Part shown: piece by piece, positions 37,362 to 44,674 of the stretch
How positions within the stretch are numbered: position 1 is the first letter of the stretch
How the letters are laid out: each line of letters starts with the position of its first letter
Assembly: GCF_014851915.1 (NCBI RefSeq)
Contig: NZ_JACVAP010000001.1
Coordinates: forward strand, 1,426,001 to 1,490,000
Direction: 5' to 3'
Source of the DNA: Xanthomonas sp. XNM01
GTDB lineage: Bacteria; Pseudomonadota; Gammaproteobacteria; Xanthomonadales; Xanthomonadaceae
Length of the DNA: 64,000 bases
Notes under the pieces: generated by a model
Database searches by the model: none
Seen by the model: the letters and a program-made list of their open reading frames with translations, nothing else
Told to the model about the DNA's origin: nothing
Position numbers and translations under genes: made by a program

Positions 37362-37559
37362 ATGATCATCACCGGCACCGATCTACCGATCGCACTGCTC
37401 ATCGGCTGCGCCTTTCTCATCTTCTTCGGCGTCGTCGGCGTTGATGATGCGCTCTCCACGATCAAGCACCGCCGCATCCGCCGGGACCATCGCGCCTTGG
37501 TGATGCTCTCCGACGCGTACCGCTTCCTTGCGGCGCCTCGCGCCCAGGTGCAGCCATGA
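37362..37559 (+). CDS. Small phage membrane protein
   Basis: A 65-residue protein with an N-terminal membrane helix (ALLIGCAFLIFFGVVGV) and basic C-terminus ending ALVMLSDAYRFLAAPRAQVQP. Counterpart of 30047-30256 (A) and 50744-50923 (C). Overlaps the next gene by ATGA. Confidence 0.8.
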   Translation: MIITGTDLPIALLIGCAFLIFFGVVGVDDALSTIKHRRIRRDHRALVMLSDAYRFLAAPRAQVQP

Positions 37560-37744
37560 GCCGCACGACCGACACCGAACGCGGCGCGCATATCGCGTTG
37601 GAAACCGCGATCCATCGCCTTGTGCAGCCGGACCTGTTCGACGCCGGCCTGCCGCCGTCGTGGTGGCACGCGGTCGAAATGGCCGCACACGATCAGCTGG
37701 ATGAATGCGCCGCGCTTCGCATCGCGCAGCAGGTGTGCGCGTGA
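37556..37744 (+). CDS. Conserved small early phage protein
   Basis: A 62-residue protein (MSRTTDTERGAHIALETAIH...), very close to the prophage C gene at 50335-50514 through LVQPDLFDAGLPPSWWHAVEMAAHDQLDE. It overlaps the rep start (GTGA). Confidence 0.82.
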   Translation: MSRTTDTERGAHIALETAIHRLVQPDLFDAGLPPSWWHAVEMAAHDQLDECAALRIAQQVCA

Positions 37745-38877
37745 CTGCCCGCGACTTCGCCGACATCAAGTCCAGGCGCATGCACGTCGCGCTGAGCGAG
37801 CGCGAAGCGTCGTTCTGGTCGGGGCGTGCTGCTGGCGTAGCACACCCCTTTTCCGCGGGCGAAGCGGGGAAGGGTGGGGCGGTTGGCCCGGTGAGTAACA
37901 CGGGCCAAAAGTCTCAGATGGCCGCTACCCATGGTGCCATCGTGGACTTTTTGACCGTGGTGATCCCGCGCGCTCGGCTCATCGATCATGGCGTGACGCG
38001 GGTGAGCCTGCTTCTCTACAACGTCTTTGGCCTTTCGCCTTCTGACGTTCGCATCGCTGAGGTCCAGGTCAAGCGCTGGCAGTTCTATCGCGAATCCGCC
38101 TACATCGTGGATGCGCAAGGCGAAGTGGTCGGCCGCTACGGCGAGGGCGGCAACGGCGACACCATCTGCATCAGCCTGTCCGGCGCTGCCTGCCGGTTCG
38201 TCAAGAACTGGTGGACCGTCACCAAAAAGCTCGAGCTTCACCACGGCCGGATCAGTCGCTGCGATCTCGCATACGACGATTACGAGGGTGTTTTCGGCGA
38301 TGTGCGCGTGCATGAGCGTGCCGCGCTGAATGGCGCGTTCCGTGGCAACGGTGCCCCGCCCACCACGAAGTTCCTTGACGACCACGGCTCGGGCAAGGGC
38401 TGCACGCTCTACGTCGGCCAGAAGGGCCACAAGCAGTGCTGCATCTACGAGAAGGGCAAGCAGCTGGGCGTCGCTGAATCGCCGTGGGTGCGCTTTGAAG
38501 CGCGGCTCTATGGCAAGCATCAGCAGGTGCCGCGCGAGGCGCTCATCAACCCGATGAAGTACCTGCGCGGCGCGTACGGCTACCTGACAACGCTCCTGGC
38601 ATCGGTCGCTCACGGCGCCGCCTGCCGCATCGAGCTTGCGAAACGCACCGTCGAGGCGACCGGCCACGCGATGAAGCGTTGGGCACGTCGCCAGATCGGT
38701 CCGACCCTCCACGTGTTGTGGCAGGCGTTCGGTGAGAAAACCCCGGAATTTCTCCGGGAACACGTGTCGCGCGAAGGGCTGCCCGCGCGATTCAAGCGTG
38801 CATGCACGGCAGCGCAATTGCCCGCGTATATCCGGGAAACCATGTGGCCTGAGGAGGCTCAACCATGTCTTTCGTGA
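37741..38877 (+). CDS. Phage replication initiation protein, Rep_trans family
   Basis: A 378-residue protein (GTG 37741 overlapping the previous stop). The central region VDFLTVVIP...ISRCDLAYDDYEGVF and YVGQKGHKQCCIYEKGKQLG...WVRFEARLYGK matches the Rep_trans replication initiator family of rolling-circle elements and Xanthomonas-type inoviruses. It is related to the prophage C Rep (RVDIAADDF, YVGSRKSEQQLRVYEKGRE), not to the HUH Rep of A. The first ~60 residues are variable. Its stop overlaps the ssDNA-binding gene. Confidence 0.88.
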   Translation: MTARDFADIKSRRMHVALSEREASFWSGRAAGVAHPFSAGEAGKGGAVGPVSNTGQKSQMAATHGAIVDFLTVVIPRARLIDHGVTRVSLLLYNVFGLSPSDVRIAEVQVKRWQFYRESAYIVDAQGEVVGRYGEGGNGDTICISLSGAACRFVKNWWTVTKKLELHHGRISRCDLAYDDYEGVFGDVRVHERAALNGAFRGNGAPPTTKFLDDHGSGKGCTLYVGQKGHKQCCIYEKGKQLGVAESPWVRFEARLYGKHQQVPREALINPMKYLRGAYGYLTTLLASVAHGAACRIELAKRTVEATGHAMKRWARRQIGPTLHVLWQAFGEKTPEFLREHVSREGLPARFKRACTAAQLPAYIRETMWPEEAQPCLS

Positions 38878-39191
38878 GGATCAAGAGTGAATCCATCATC
38901 GAGCGTCGCATCAACGGCAAGAACGGTCCGCAGATCATCCGCGAGCAGCGCGCATGCATTCTGCTCGGCGACGGCTACGAAACCACCTTCAACGTCGGAC
39001 TCGGCGATGGCCTCTGCTATTCGGTGGGCGATTATCTCATCCACCCCGACAGCTACGGCCAGAACAACTACGGCGAGCCCGCGTTGAAGCGCGTGAAGCT
39101 GTGGCCGCTGTCGGTCGCAGTGAAGTCCACGGGCGTTGCCCTGGCGCCGCCGGTTCCGGCCGCGTCCGGTCGCGCTGCAGCGGCGGCCTGA
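38865..39191 (+). CDS. Phage ssDNA-binding (helix-destabilising) protein
   Basis: A 108-residue protein (MSFVRIKSESIIERRINGKNG...) with GLGDGLCYSVGDYLIHPDSYGQNNYGEPALKRVKLWPL in its middle, in the gV position after rep. The tail is Ala/Pro-rich. Shares the V-G-D-Y motif with the prophage C protein. It would cover viral single strands. Confidence 0.82.
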   Translation: MSFVRIKSESIIERRINGKNGPQIIREQRACILLGDGYETTFNVGLGDGLCYSVGDYLIHPDSYGQNNYGEPALKRVKLWPLSVAVKSTGVALAPPVPAASGRAAAAA

Positions 39192-39194
39192 TCC

Positions 39195-39452
39195 ATGGCC
39201 CTGTGCGTAGCCCTGCAAGCAGACGGCACCGTGATCCCGACCGGACAGGCGCCCTCCGAGTGCGCGGGCTACGTGCTGGTGTCCGCAACCGAACACGCGC
39301 AGATGGCGTTCCTCTCGGACCTGTTCCAGTGGCCTGAGGCGGGCGTCGCTGCATCGTGGCTGATCGGTGCTTTCGGCTTCGTCATCGTCTGCAACGTCGT
39401 CGGCTCCCAAGTCGGCTCCGTGGTGAAGATGCTGAGCACCGACCGGCATTAA
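39195..39452 (+). CDS. Minor coat protein candidate
   Basis: An 85-residue protein: N-terminal polar part (MALCVALQADGTVIPTGQAP) and one membrane helix (VAASWLIGAFGFVIVCNVVG) with a basic end. It occupies the slot before the major coat gene. The N-terminus differs from the A and C proteins. Confidence 0.7.
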   Translation: MALCVALQADGTVIPTGQAPSECAGYVLVSATEHAQMAFLSDLFQWPEAGVAASWLIGAFGFVIVCNVVGSQVGSVVKMLSTDRH

Positions 39453-39497
39453 CCGCGCATACCGCGCACATCCCAACCTGAGCAAAGGAGCAACACC

Positions 39498-39632
39498 ATG
39501 GACTTTTCCGAAATCCTCACCGGTCTGGCCACCGCTGGCGCGGTCGCTGCCATCGTCGGTGCTGGTGCGCTGAAGGCTGCACCCGGCTTCGCCCGCTGGG
39601 CGACCAACAAGGTGGCGACGTTCTTCCGTTGA
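39498..39632 (+). CDS. Major coat protein without signal peptide
   Basis: A 44-residue protein: short acidic N-terminus (MDFSEIL), hydrophobic helix (ATAGAVAAIVGAGAL) and basic C-terminus (WATNKVATFFR). Its length and lack of a leader match the Pf3/Xf style of coat protein, whereas A and C make precursors with cleaved signals. It has a good ribosome site (AAAGGAG) and is followed by a strong terminator. It is too short for routine gene finding, but position and chemistry make it convincing. Confidence 0.85.
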   Translation: MDFSEILTGLATAGAVAAIVGAGALKAAPGFARWATNKVATFFR

Positions 39633-39650
39633 TCGACGGGCGGACGGGGC

Positions 39651-39678
39651 GGGCGGGGGAAACCCCGCCCTCTTTATT
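39651..39678 (+). terminator. Terminator after prophage B major coat gene
   Basis: GGGCGGGG (39651-39658) pairs with CCCCGCCC (39663-39670), followed by TCTTTATT. Same position as in A and C. Confidence 0.88.
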
Positions 39679-39692
39679 CCAGGAGGGCGCAC

Positions 39693-39776
39693 ATGCTCAT
39701 CTGCATTTTTCTCGGACTGCTCGGCGCGCTGGCGGCGCACGCTGCGTCCCTCGGCTATAACGAGGCCAGCCAATGA
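39693..39776 (+). CDS. Tiny phage membrane peptide
   Basis: A 27-residue peptide with a hydrophobic stretch (CIFLGLLGALAAHAA) and a good ribosome site (AGGAGGG). Overlaps the pIII start by ATGA. Counterparts in A and C. Confidence 0.65.
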   Translation: MLICIFLGLLGALAAHAASLGYNEASQ

Positions 39777-41017
39777 AGTGGCTATCTCGGGTGTTCGTCA
39801 GCGCGATCGCGCGCCGTCTCGCTTTCGTCGTGGTGGCCCTTGTACTCGGCGCGCTCGGTATCGGCAGCGCCCGCGCGAACATTGAAAACTGCACCAACGT
39901 CGCGCCCTATTGCGATCAAGGGCAGGCCTTCGCTAGGTGCCAAGCCTCCCTTAGCGCGGTTCCGCAGACGGCCGGTTACACCTACACCGGATTCACCTGT
40001 GACCACCTGGCATCAACGAAGCGCTATCACGGCAAGTACACCCGCACGCGCATCCGCGACGGCTATGTGGAAAACGGATTCGCCGGTTACTTCTACTATT
40101 CGAACACCTGTCAGCAGCGCACGGGGGACGGCGATGGACCGCCAGGCGCAAACAGCGCCGCGATCTACGTCGGCTCCGGCTCGACCTGCTACAACGGCTG
40201 CTCGTACGGCCGCGCGGCCAACGGCGAAGTGCGCCGCTGGTCGTTCTCTGGCGGTCAGACCGTCAGCTACACACCGGGCGGTGCATGGCTGCCTGACGGC
40301 GCTGTGTGCTCTGCCGACGACGGCACCACGCCGCCGGAGGGCGACTACTGCGCCCGGGAAGACTCGATGACGCAGTGCTTGCAGCGCGATGGTCGGCACT
40401 GTGCGGTGTCCAGCTCCGGCAAGCGCTTTTGCTGGACGGCGAAGGAGACCGGCACGAAGACCAGCGGCAATGAGGCCATGACGAAGTCGCCTGAGGGCGC
40501 CGGCATCAATCCGCCGCGCACGCCCCCGCCCAACAATGGCGATTGGCAGCAGACGGGGCAGGGCACCGCGTCGACCACCGCCGGTGGGGTGACCAACAAC
40601 TACAACATCACCAACCACACCTCGAACTACGGCAGCGAGGGCGGCGGTGGCGGTGCCGAGGGTGATCCCGGCGGGGGTGGTGAGGGTGACGGCGAGGGCG
40701 AAGATGACGGGGTGGGGGAGCCGACTGGCGAGGGCATCGGCGATATCTACAAGCCGACCGAAAAGACGATGGAAAGCATCGTCCAAACGTGGTGGCAGGC
40801 GGTGCAGGGCGCACCGATCTTCGCGCAGATCAACAACTTCTTCGGCAACTGCTCCTACAGCGGTAGCTGTCCCACGATTGCATGGGAAAGCGACTGGACC
40901 GGCGCAGTGTCGTTCACCCAGCTATGCGACGGCACCATCGCCGACACCCTGTTTTTCGCGGGTTTCGTGGTCATGGCGATGGGTGCGTTCGCTGCATATC
41001 GCATCGCGATCTACTGA
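39773..41017 (+). CDS. Adsorption/minor coat protein (pIII)
   Basis: A 414-residue protein with signal peptide (LAFVVVALVLGALGIGSARA). The N-terminal Cys/aromatic module (APYCDQGQAF, STKRYHGKY, GYFYYSNTCQQR) is shared with A and C. A central Cys-containing domain follows (VCSADDG, CLQRDGRHC, RFCWTAKE, also seen in A as KTFCWAP), then a long glycine-rich linker (GGGGGAEGDPGGGGEGDG). The C-terminal part and membrane helix (ADTLFFAGFVVMAMGAFAAY) differ from A and C. Confidence 0.87.
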   Translation: MKWLSRVFVSAIARRLAFVVVALVLGALGIGSARANIENCTNVAPYCDQGQAFARCQASLSAVPQTAGYTYTGFTCDHLASTKRYHGKYTRTRIRDGYVENGFAGYFYYSNTCQQRTGDGDGPPGANSAAIYVGSGSTCYNGCSYGRAANGEVRRWSFSGGQTVSYTPGGAWLPDGAVCSADDGTTPPEGDYCAREDSMTQCLQRDGRHCAVSSSGKRFCWTAKETGTKTSGNEAMTKSPEGAGINPPRTPPPNNGDWQQTGQGTASTTAGGVTNNYNITNHTSNYGSEGGGGGAEGDPGGGGEGDGEGEDDGVGEPTGEGIGDIYKPTEKTMESIVQTWWQAVQGAPIFAQINNFFGNCSYSGSCPTIAWESDWTGAVSFTQLCDGTIADTLFFAGFVVMAMGAFAAYRIAIY

Positions 41018-41026
41018 GGGCTGCAC

Positions 41027-41341
41027 ATGGGATGGCTCAACGATTTCACCGCGTGGCTGCTCAAGCAGCTGAAAGACCTGTGGGAGAACGGCGTCGAGTT
41101 CTTCGAGGATCTGCTGTTGCAGGGCTTCGAGAACTGGCTCGCGATGGTCTACCTGCAATGGTCGCTGATTCCGGCGCCGGACTTCCTCAACGGCTTCACC
41201 CTGTGCACGCTGCTGACGCAGGCCGGGCCGACTGTCGGTTGGGCGCTCAACACGTTCCGCGTTGGCGAGGCCTTGGGCTTCATCGCGGCCGGCTACAGCT
41301 TCCGCATGCTGCGCAAGCTGGCGACGCTGTTCCAGTGGTGA
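41027..41341 (+). CDS. pVI-like minor coat protein (DUF2523)
   Basis: A 104-residue protein with amphipathic N-terminus (FTAWLLKQLKDLWENGVEFFEDLLL) and later hydrophobic segments (FTLCTLLTQAGPTVGWALN, ALGFIAAGYSF). Located between pIII and Zot. Sequence is unlike the A and C proteins, consistent with replacement of the whole morphogenesis module. Confidence 0.78.
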   Translation: MGWLNDFTAWLLKQLKDLWENGVEFFEDLLLQGFENWLAMVYLQWSLIPAPDFLNGFTLCTLLTQAGPTVGWALNTFRVGEALGFIAAGYSFRMLRKLATLFQW

Positions 41342-41345
41342 CGGC

Positions 41346-42644
41346 ATGCTGATCCTCCTGGAAGGGCCGCCGCGCGCCGGCAAGTCGTACAGCGCGCTCA
41401 AAGACCACATCCTGCCGGCGTTGAGGGCGGGCCGCACTGTGTATGCCCGCCTCAATGGGCTGGATCACGAGAAGATCGCCGCGCACCTCCAGCTGCCGCA
41501 GGACCGGGTTCGTGAGCTGCTGGTGGTGGTCAAGCAAGAGGAAGTGGTCGCGCTGCTGACGGTGTTCGGTGACGATCCGCCGCGGTTCCAGGTCAAGCCA
41601 GATAGCTTGATCGTGATCGATGAGGTTCAGGACTACTACGCCAGCAGCCGGCAGCCGTTGCCGAAGGAGCAGGGGGCGTTTTTCGCGAAGCACGGCCACA
41701 TCGGCTTGGACGTGGTCATCATGTCTCAGGCTGTGGGGGCCATTCATAGCTCGATCCGGCAGCGCGTCGAGCGTAAAAACGTGTATGCCAAGCTCAACGC
41801 CCTGGGCAAGGCCGATCGCTACGTCGTCCGCTTCTACAGCGTCGGCGACACCATGGGTAAGTTCGAAAAGATCGGGTCGGAGACGCACGATTACGATCCG
41901 CATATTTTCCCGCTCTATCACGGGTTTCAGCCCGGCGTCGAGAACACCGATGCGTACACCGAGGGGTCGCGAACGGTGTGGCAGGTCATCAAGTGGCCGG
42001 CCATCGGTGTGAGCATCGCGACGCTCGTCGGCGTGTTCTTCCTCGTGCGGTTCTTCTTCGTGAGCCCGATCAAGGAAGGTCACGATGTGATCGAGTCGCA
42101 GAAGGCGTCGGCTCCGGCTATGCCGGCCAAGGATGTGTCGGCGGTCAGCTCCGGTAGCTCACCCATCGCCCAGGCGGCGGCACCGTCGCGCAAGAAGCTT
42201 TCGCCGGGCGTGCGCTACATCGTGGACCTGACACTGACCGCGCGGCCGCGCTATCTCGGCGAGTATCAGGCCGCCGATCACATGCGCTATCTGGTGGAGT
42301 TTCGCGCGACGCAGGGGGCTACGCTGGAGCGCCTGGACAGCATCCAGTTGCAGGGGCTGGGCTTCCACGTCGAGCGCACGGATTACGGTTTGGTGGCCGA
42401 GGCTGAGGGCGAAACCATCGTCTTCACCCCGTGGCCTATCGACCTTATGTTCACCCAATCGTCTGCGCAAACCGCGCGCATCAGCGCGGCGAGCGGCGGA
42501 TCGCCTGCGGCGGCGCAGCCGACGCAGCCGACCGCCGGCGCCGGCGCGTCCACCGCACAGGCCGTTCTCATCTCGTCCGGTGGTCTGAATGTCGATACCG
42601 CCCTGATGGATGACGGGGGTGGGGCGGCGAGCCTGCTCAACTAG
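41346..42644 (+). CDS. zot: Zot/pI assembly ATPase
   Basis: A 432-residue ATPase. Walker A EGPPRAGKS (6-14), Walker B LIVIDEVQDYY, arginine-rich region VERKNVYAKLNAL, membrane helix at ~219-240 (ATLVGVFFLVRFFFV), then a periplasmic domain ending with an Ala/Pro/Gln-rich linker and SSGGLNVDTALMDDG. The tail differs from that of A and C, but a decayed copy of it is found in remnant E (62290-62434). Confidence 0.92.
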   Translation: MLILLEGPPRAGKSYSALKDHILPALRAGRTVYARLNGLDHEKIAAHLQLPQDRVRELLVVVKQEEVVALLTVFGDDPPRFQVKPDSLIVIDEVQDYYASSRQPLPKEQGAFFAKHGHIGLDVVIMSQAVGAIHSSIRQRVERKNVYAKLNALGKADRYVVRFYSVGDTMGKFEKIGSETHDYDPHIFPLYHGFQPGVENTDAYTEGSRTVWQVIKWPAIGVSIATLVGVFFLVRFFFVSPIKEGHDVIESQKASAPAMPAKDVSAVSSGSSPIAQAAAPSRKKLSPGVRYIVDLTLTARPRYLGEYQAADHMRYLVEFRATQGATLERLDSIQLQGLGFHVERTDYGLVAEAEGETIVFTPWPIDLMFTQSSAQTARISAASGGSPAAAQPTQPTAGAGASTAQAVLISSGGLNVDTALMDDGGGAASLLN

Positions 42645-42656
42645 CCCTGCGGGCGC

Positions 42657-42685
42657 TATGATCCGCCCGACAGGGGGTGTTGATC
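42657..42685 (+). promoter_or_regulatory. Promoter-like TATGAT before the DUF4124 gene
   Basis: TATGAT (42657-42662) after the zot stop, followed by CCGCCCGACAGGGGGT before the ATG. Matches 35308-35334 in A and the rear of remnant E. Confidence 0.5.
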
Positions 42686-43102
42686 ATGGACGTTCGACGT
42701 TGGGCGATGCTGCTCGCCCTCATGCCGGCTAGTGTGTCGGCGCAGCAGATTTTTAAGTGCGTGAAGGGCGGGCAGGTCGAGTACACGTCGATCCCATGCG
42801 CGCCAGGGGAAGCCGTCGAAAAGGTGTGGGCCGGCAGCACCTATCCCACCTACGCGCCGCCGCCGGCTGCCGATGTGGCTCGGAATCAGCAGGTGCAGAT
42901 GCAGACCGAGCATCGAGACCAGCAGCTACGCCAGAACCCGAGCCGCGCTGTCGCTGAGGGCGCGGCGATCCCGATCCGGGCTGGGGCCTGCGAGGAAGCC
43001 AAGCAAGCTCGCGACCGCAAGCTTTACGCGCTCGGCGCTGGCGTCTCGATCCAGGTGCGGCGGATGTTTGATGAGGAAGTGCGTCGCGCCTGTCGATGGT
43101 GA
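42686..43102 (+). CDS. Secreted DUF4124-domain protein
   Basis: A 138-residue protein (start aligned to the MDVR of its homologs). Signal peptide (WAMLLALMPASVSAQ), DUF4124 core (IFKCVKGGQVEYTSIPCAPG), proline/tyrosine segment, and C-terminal CEEAKQARDRKLY...RRACRW. Homolog of 35335-35742. Unknown role on the host surface. Confidence 0.82.
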   Translation: MDVRRWAMLLALMPASVSAQQIFKCVKGGQVEYTSIPCAPGEAVEKVWAGSTYPTYAPPPAADVARNQQVQMQTEHRDQQLRQNPSRAVAEGAAIPIRAGACEEAKQARDRKLYALGAGVSIQVRRMFDEEVRRACRW

Positions 43103-43125
43103 CGCGTCACGAAAATGGCGAGTCG

Positions 43126-43250
43126 GGGTGCAGGGGGAACCCCTGCGGATAACGCCTCACCCGCGCCCGTGGCAGGTCCGCTCCATTGCAGATCGGACCA
43201 CCGATGCCGGCCCCAGCTCGGGGCCGCCATCCACCACCGGAAAACCGCTC
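43126..43250. repeat. Hairpin-rich intergenic block, copy B
   Basis: Same block as 36251-36375: GCAGGGG/CCCCTGC hairpin, the GGTCCG-CGGACC pair around a TTGCAGAT loop, and GGCCCC/GGGGCC. Probable origin and packaging region of prophage B. Confidence 0.78.
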
Positions 43251-43529
43251 TTATCCGGCTCGGCCGAAGTGCCGGTCCCGCCAGTCGTCTAGCTCCACGA
43301 TCACGACCTTGACCTGCGCGCCGTACTGCTTGCTGCGGGTGCCGGCCTCGGCCTTGCGCCTGGACGCGAAGCCGGCGCGTCGCAGCTCCATGGCATCGCG
43401 CCACAGCAGACCTTTGAGGCGTTCGGCTGTCATGCGGTCGCCGTCGGGGCTGACCAGTTCGCGGCCGCTTTCCGTGAAGCGCCAGCCGGCGAAGGTGTCG
43501 TTTCCGTGCCCGGTTACAGTGCCTGACAT
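43251..43529 (-). CDS. DUF3653-like phage protein, prophage B
   Basis: A 92-residue protein about 80% identical by eye to 36455-36733 (FAGWRFTESGRELVSPDGDR; RRAGFASRRKAEAG). Its start overlaps the end of the stranded regulator tail, as in A. Confidence 0.8.
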   Translation of the reverse strand: MSGTVTGHGNDTFAGWRFTESGRELVSPDGDRMTAERLKGLLWRDAMELRRAGFASRRKAEAGTRSKQYGAQVKVVIVELDDWRDRHFGRAG

Positions 43530-43642
43530 GCGTCGATCGCTCCTCGATCCTTGGGGAGCTTGCCGGGTGGCAAGAGGCGTTCCAGCAGCAGCCGCAGGAT
43601 GCCGGCGTAGTAGCCCAGCGACGCCACCGCTTTTTTACATAA
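43514..43642 (-). other. Stranded C-terminal segment of the prophage B regulator
   Basis: An open frame through the left half of dif: codons TGT AAA AAA GCG GTG, then VASLGYYAGILRLLLERLLPP and KDRGAIDACQAL, stop at 43514. In phase with the regulator at 36837-37229 when the ends are joined. Possible independent GTG start at 43627. Confidence 0.78.
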
Positions 43643-43659
43643 TATACATTATGCGAAAT
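43632..43659. other. dif: Intact chromosomal dif site
   Basis: 28 bp: XerD arm TTTTTACATAA (43632-43642), central hexamer TATACA (43643-43648), XerC arm TTATGCGAAAT (43649-43659). Read on the - strand it aligns with E. coli dif (GCGCATAATGTATATTATGT) and contains the TATACATTATGCGAA core that I recall for Xanthomonas filamentous-phage attachment. It is the only site in the window with both arms. FtsK-activated XerCD resolves chromosome dimers here, so this marks the replication terminus. Confidence 0.92.
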
Positions 43660-43768
43660 TGCGAAGACGGCCCGGTACGTGGCCGGCGTGCTCTGGACGT
43701 GGCTGGCACACAAGCTGCACCGCCCCAAGCCCTCGCCTGACTGCATGGAAGCTCGCACATGGATCTGA
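43649..43768 (+). other. Stranded C-terminal segment of the prophage C regulator
   Basis: Frame open from the dif core: ..LCEIAKTARYVAGVLWTWLAHKL, then HRPKPSPDCMEARTWI and stop at 43768. In phase with the regulator at 51247-51612 when prophage ends are joined. The hydrophobic segment VAGVLWTWLA is unlike the A/B version in sequence but alike in position and character. Its stop overlaps the start of the next gene (ATGGATCTGA). Confidence 0.8.
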
Positions 43769-44103
43769 CCGCATTCGGAGGCCGGCCGCCGTGTTGGCCT
43801 GCTGACGCCGCTTGCCCGAACGACTGCGCCGCCCAGGTGCGTGACCAGCTCACCCGGAACCATGTGCGCCTGCATGGACCGTGGGCCGGATGGCGGCTTG
43901 CCGGCCGCGATCTGGTCAGCCCGGACGGTGATCGCCTGTCGCCCGAGCGGCTGCGCGGTTTGGCCTGGCGCCAGACCGCTGAGGCACGCCGGGACGCGGC
44001 CAAGGCGCGGAACGCGAACAGCGGCCATCGTGGTGTGGTGACCGTACTTCGGATACCGGTGCGCGACTGGCACGTCGAGCGCTTCGGATCGCGCGCCGGA
44101 TAA
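43759..44103 (+). CDS. DUF3653-like phage protein, prophage C
   Basis: A 114-residue protein with an extra Cys-containing N-terminus (PCWPADAACPNDC) before the shared WAGWRLAGRDLVSPDGDRLS core and C-terminal VVTVLRIPVRDWHVERFG. It overlaps the regulator tail by 10 bases, so in circular phage DNA it would be coupled to the regulator. Confidence 0.8.
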   Translation: MDLTAFGGRPPCWPADAACPNDCAAQVRDQLTRNHVRLHGPWAGWRLAGRDLVSPDGDRLSPERLRGLAWRQTAEARRDAAKARNANSGHRGVVTVLRIPVRDWHVERFGSRAG

Positions 44104-44230
44104 GAGCGGTTTTCCAGTGGTGGATGGCGGCCCCGAGCTGGGGCCGGCATCGGTGGTCCGATCTGCAATGGAGCGGACCTGCCACGGGCGCGGGTGAGGC
44201 GTTATCCGCAGGGGTTCCCCCTGCACCCCG
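44104..44230. repeat. Hairpin-rich intergenic block, copy C (inverted)
   Basis: Reverse complement of the A/B block with the same three hairpins (GGCCCC/GGGGCC, GGTCCG/CGGACC, GCAGGGG/CCCCTGC). Probable origin and packaging region of prophage C. Confidence 0.78.
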
Positions 44231-44266
44231 GGATGGCTACGCTGCCGCCTGGACAAGGGGGATCAC

Positions 44267-44674
44267 ATGGAACGCGAAGAACCGCGCATCAGCGCACCCG
44301 ATCTATCGGACCTGGACTTCCGAAGGGGCGAAAGCCGAATCGTCGCGACGCCGGTACAGCCGGCGCTCTGGCCGCAGATCGCGGCGGGCGTGTTCCTTGC
44401 GCTGCTGGCGCACAGCATCGTGACCGGCCTGTACGTGCGCTGGGAAGCGAAACGCGTGACGGACGAACTGAACGCGCAGATGGCCAAGGAGACGGCAGCC
44501 CTGGAGCGGCAGTTGCGGGACATCGAGGTGCAGATACCGTCGCCGCAGGCAGTTCGCCAGCGAGAGCGGCCGATTCCGCCGGCACCGCTGCAGGACGGCG
44601 AACGCTGCATCAAAGGACAGCGATTCCAGCGCGTCGAGAACGGCTGGGTTCACGTGCCGCGCCTGCCCTGCTGA
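44267..44674 (+). CDS. Small membrane protein with C-terminal Cys-GW domain
   Basis: A 135-residue protein: N-terminal polar region, one membrane helix (~45-63, IAAGVFLALLAHSIVTGLYV), an amphipathic coiled segment, and a C-terminal domain CIKGQRFQRVENGWVHVPRLPC. Homolog at 59094-59483 in remnant D, and the C-terminal domain recurs in remnant E. It replaces the DUF4124 gene of A and B and is transcribed oppositely, toward zot. Unknown function. Confidence 0.75.
   Translation: MEREEPRISAPDLSDLDFRRGESRIVATPVQPALWPQIAAGVFLALLAHSIVTGLYVRWEAKRVTDELNAQMAKETAALERQLRDIEVQIPSPQAVRQRERPIPPAPLQDGERCIKGQRFQRVENGWVHVPRLPC

Noticed and set aside
43123..44230. The inverted hairpin blocks as a composite transposon or IS ends
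   Set aside because: They flank dif because two prophages face each other; no transposase lies between them and each belongs to its own phage.
42939..44256. 410-codon frame on the - strand crossing dif and both hairpin blocks
   Set aside because: It arises because the inverted hairpin blocks are stop-poor on both strands; it would have to read through non-coding repeats and two other genes.
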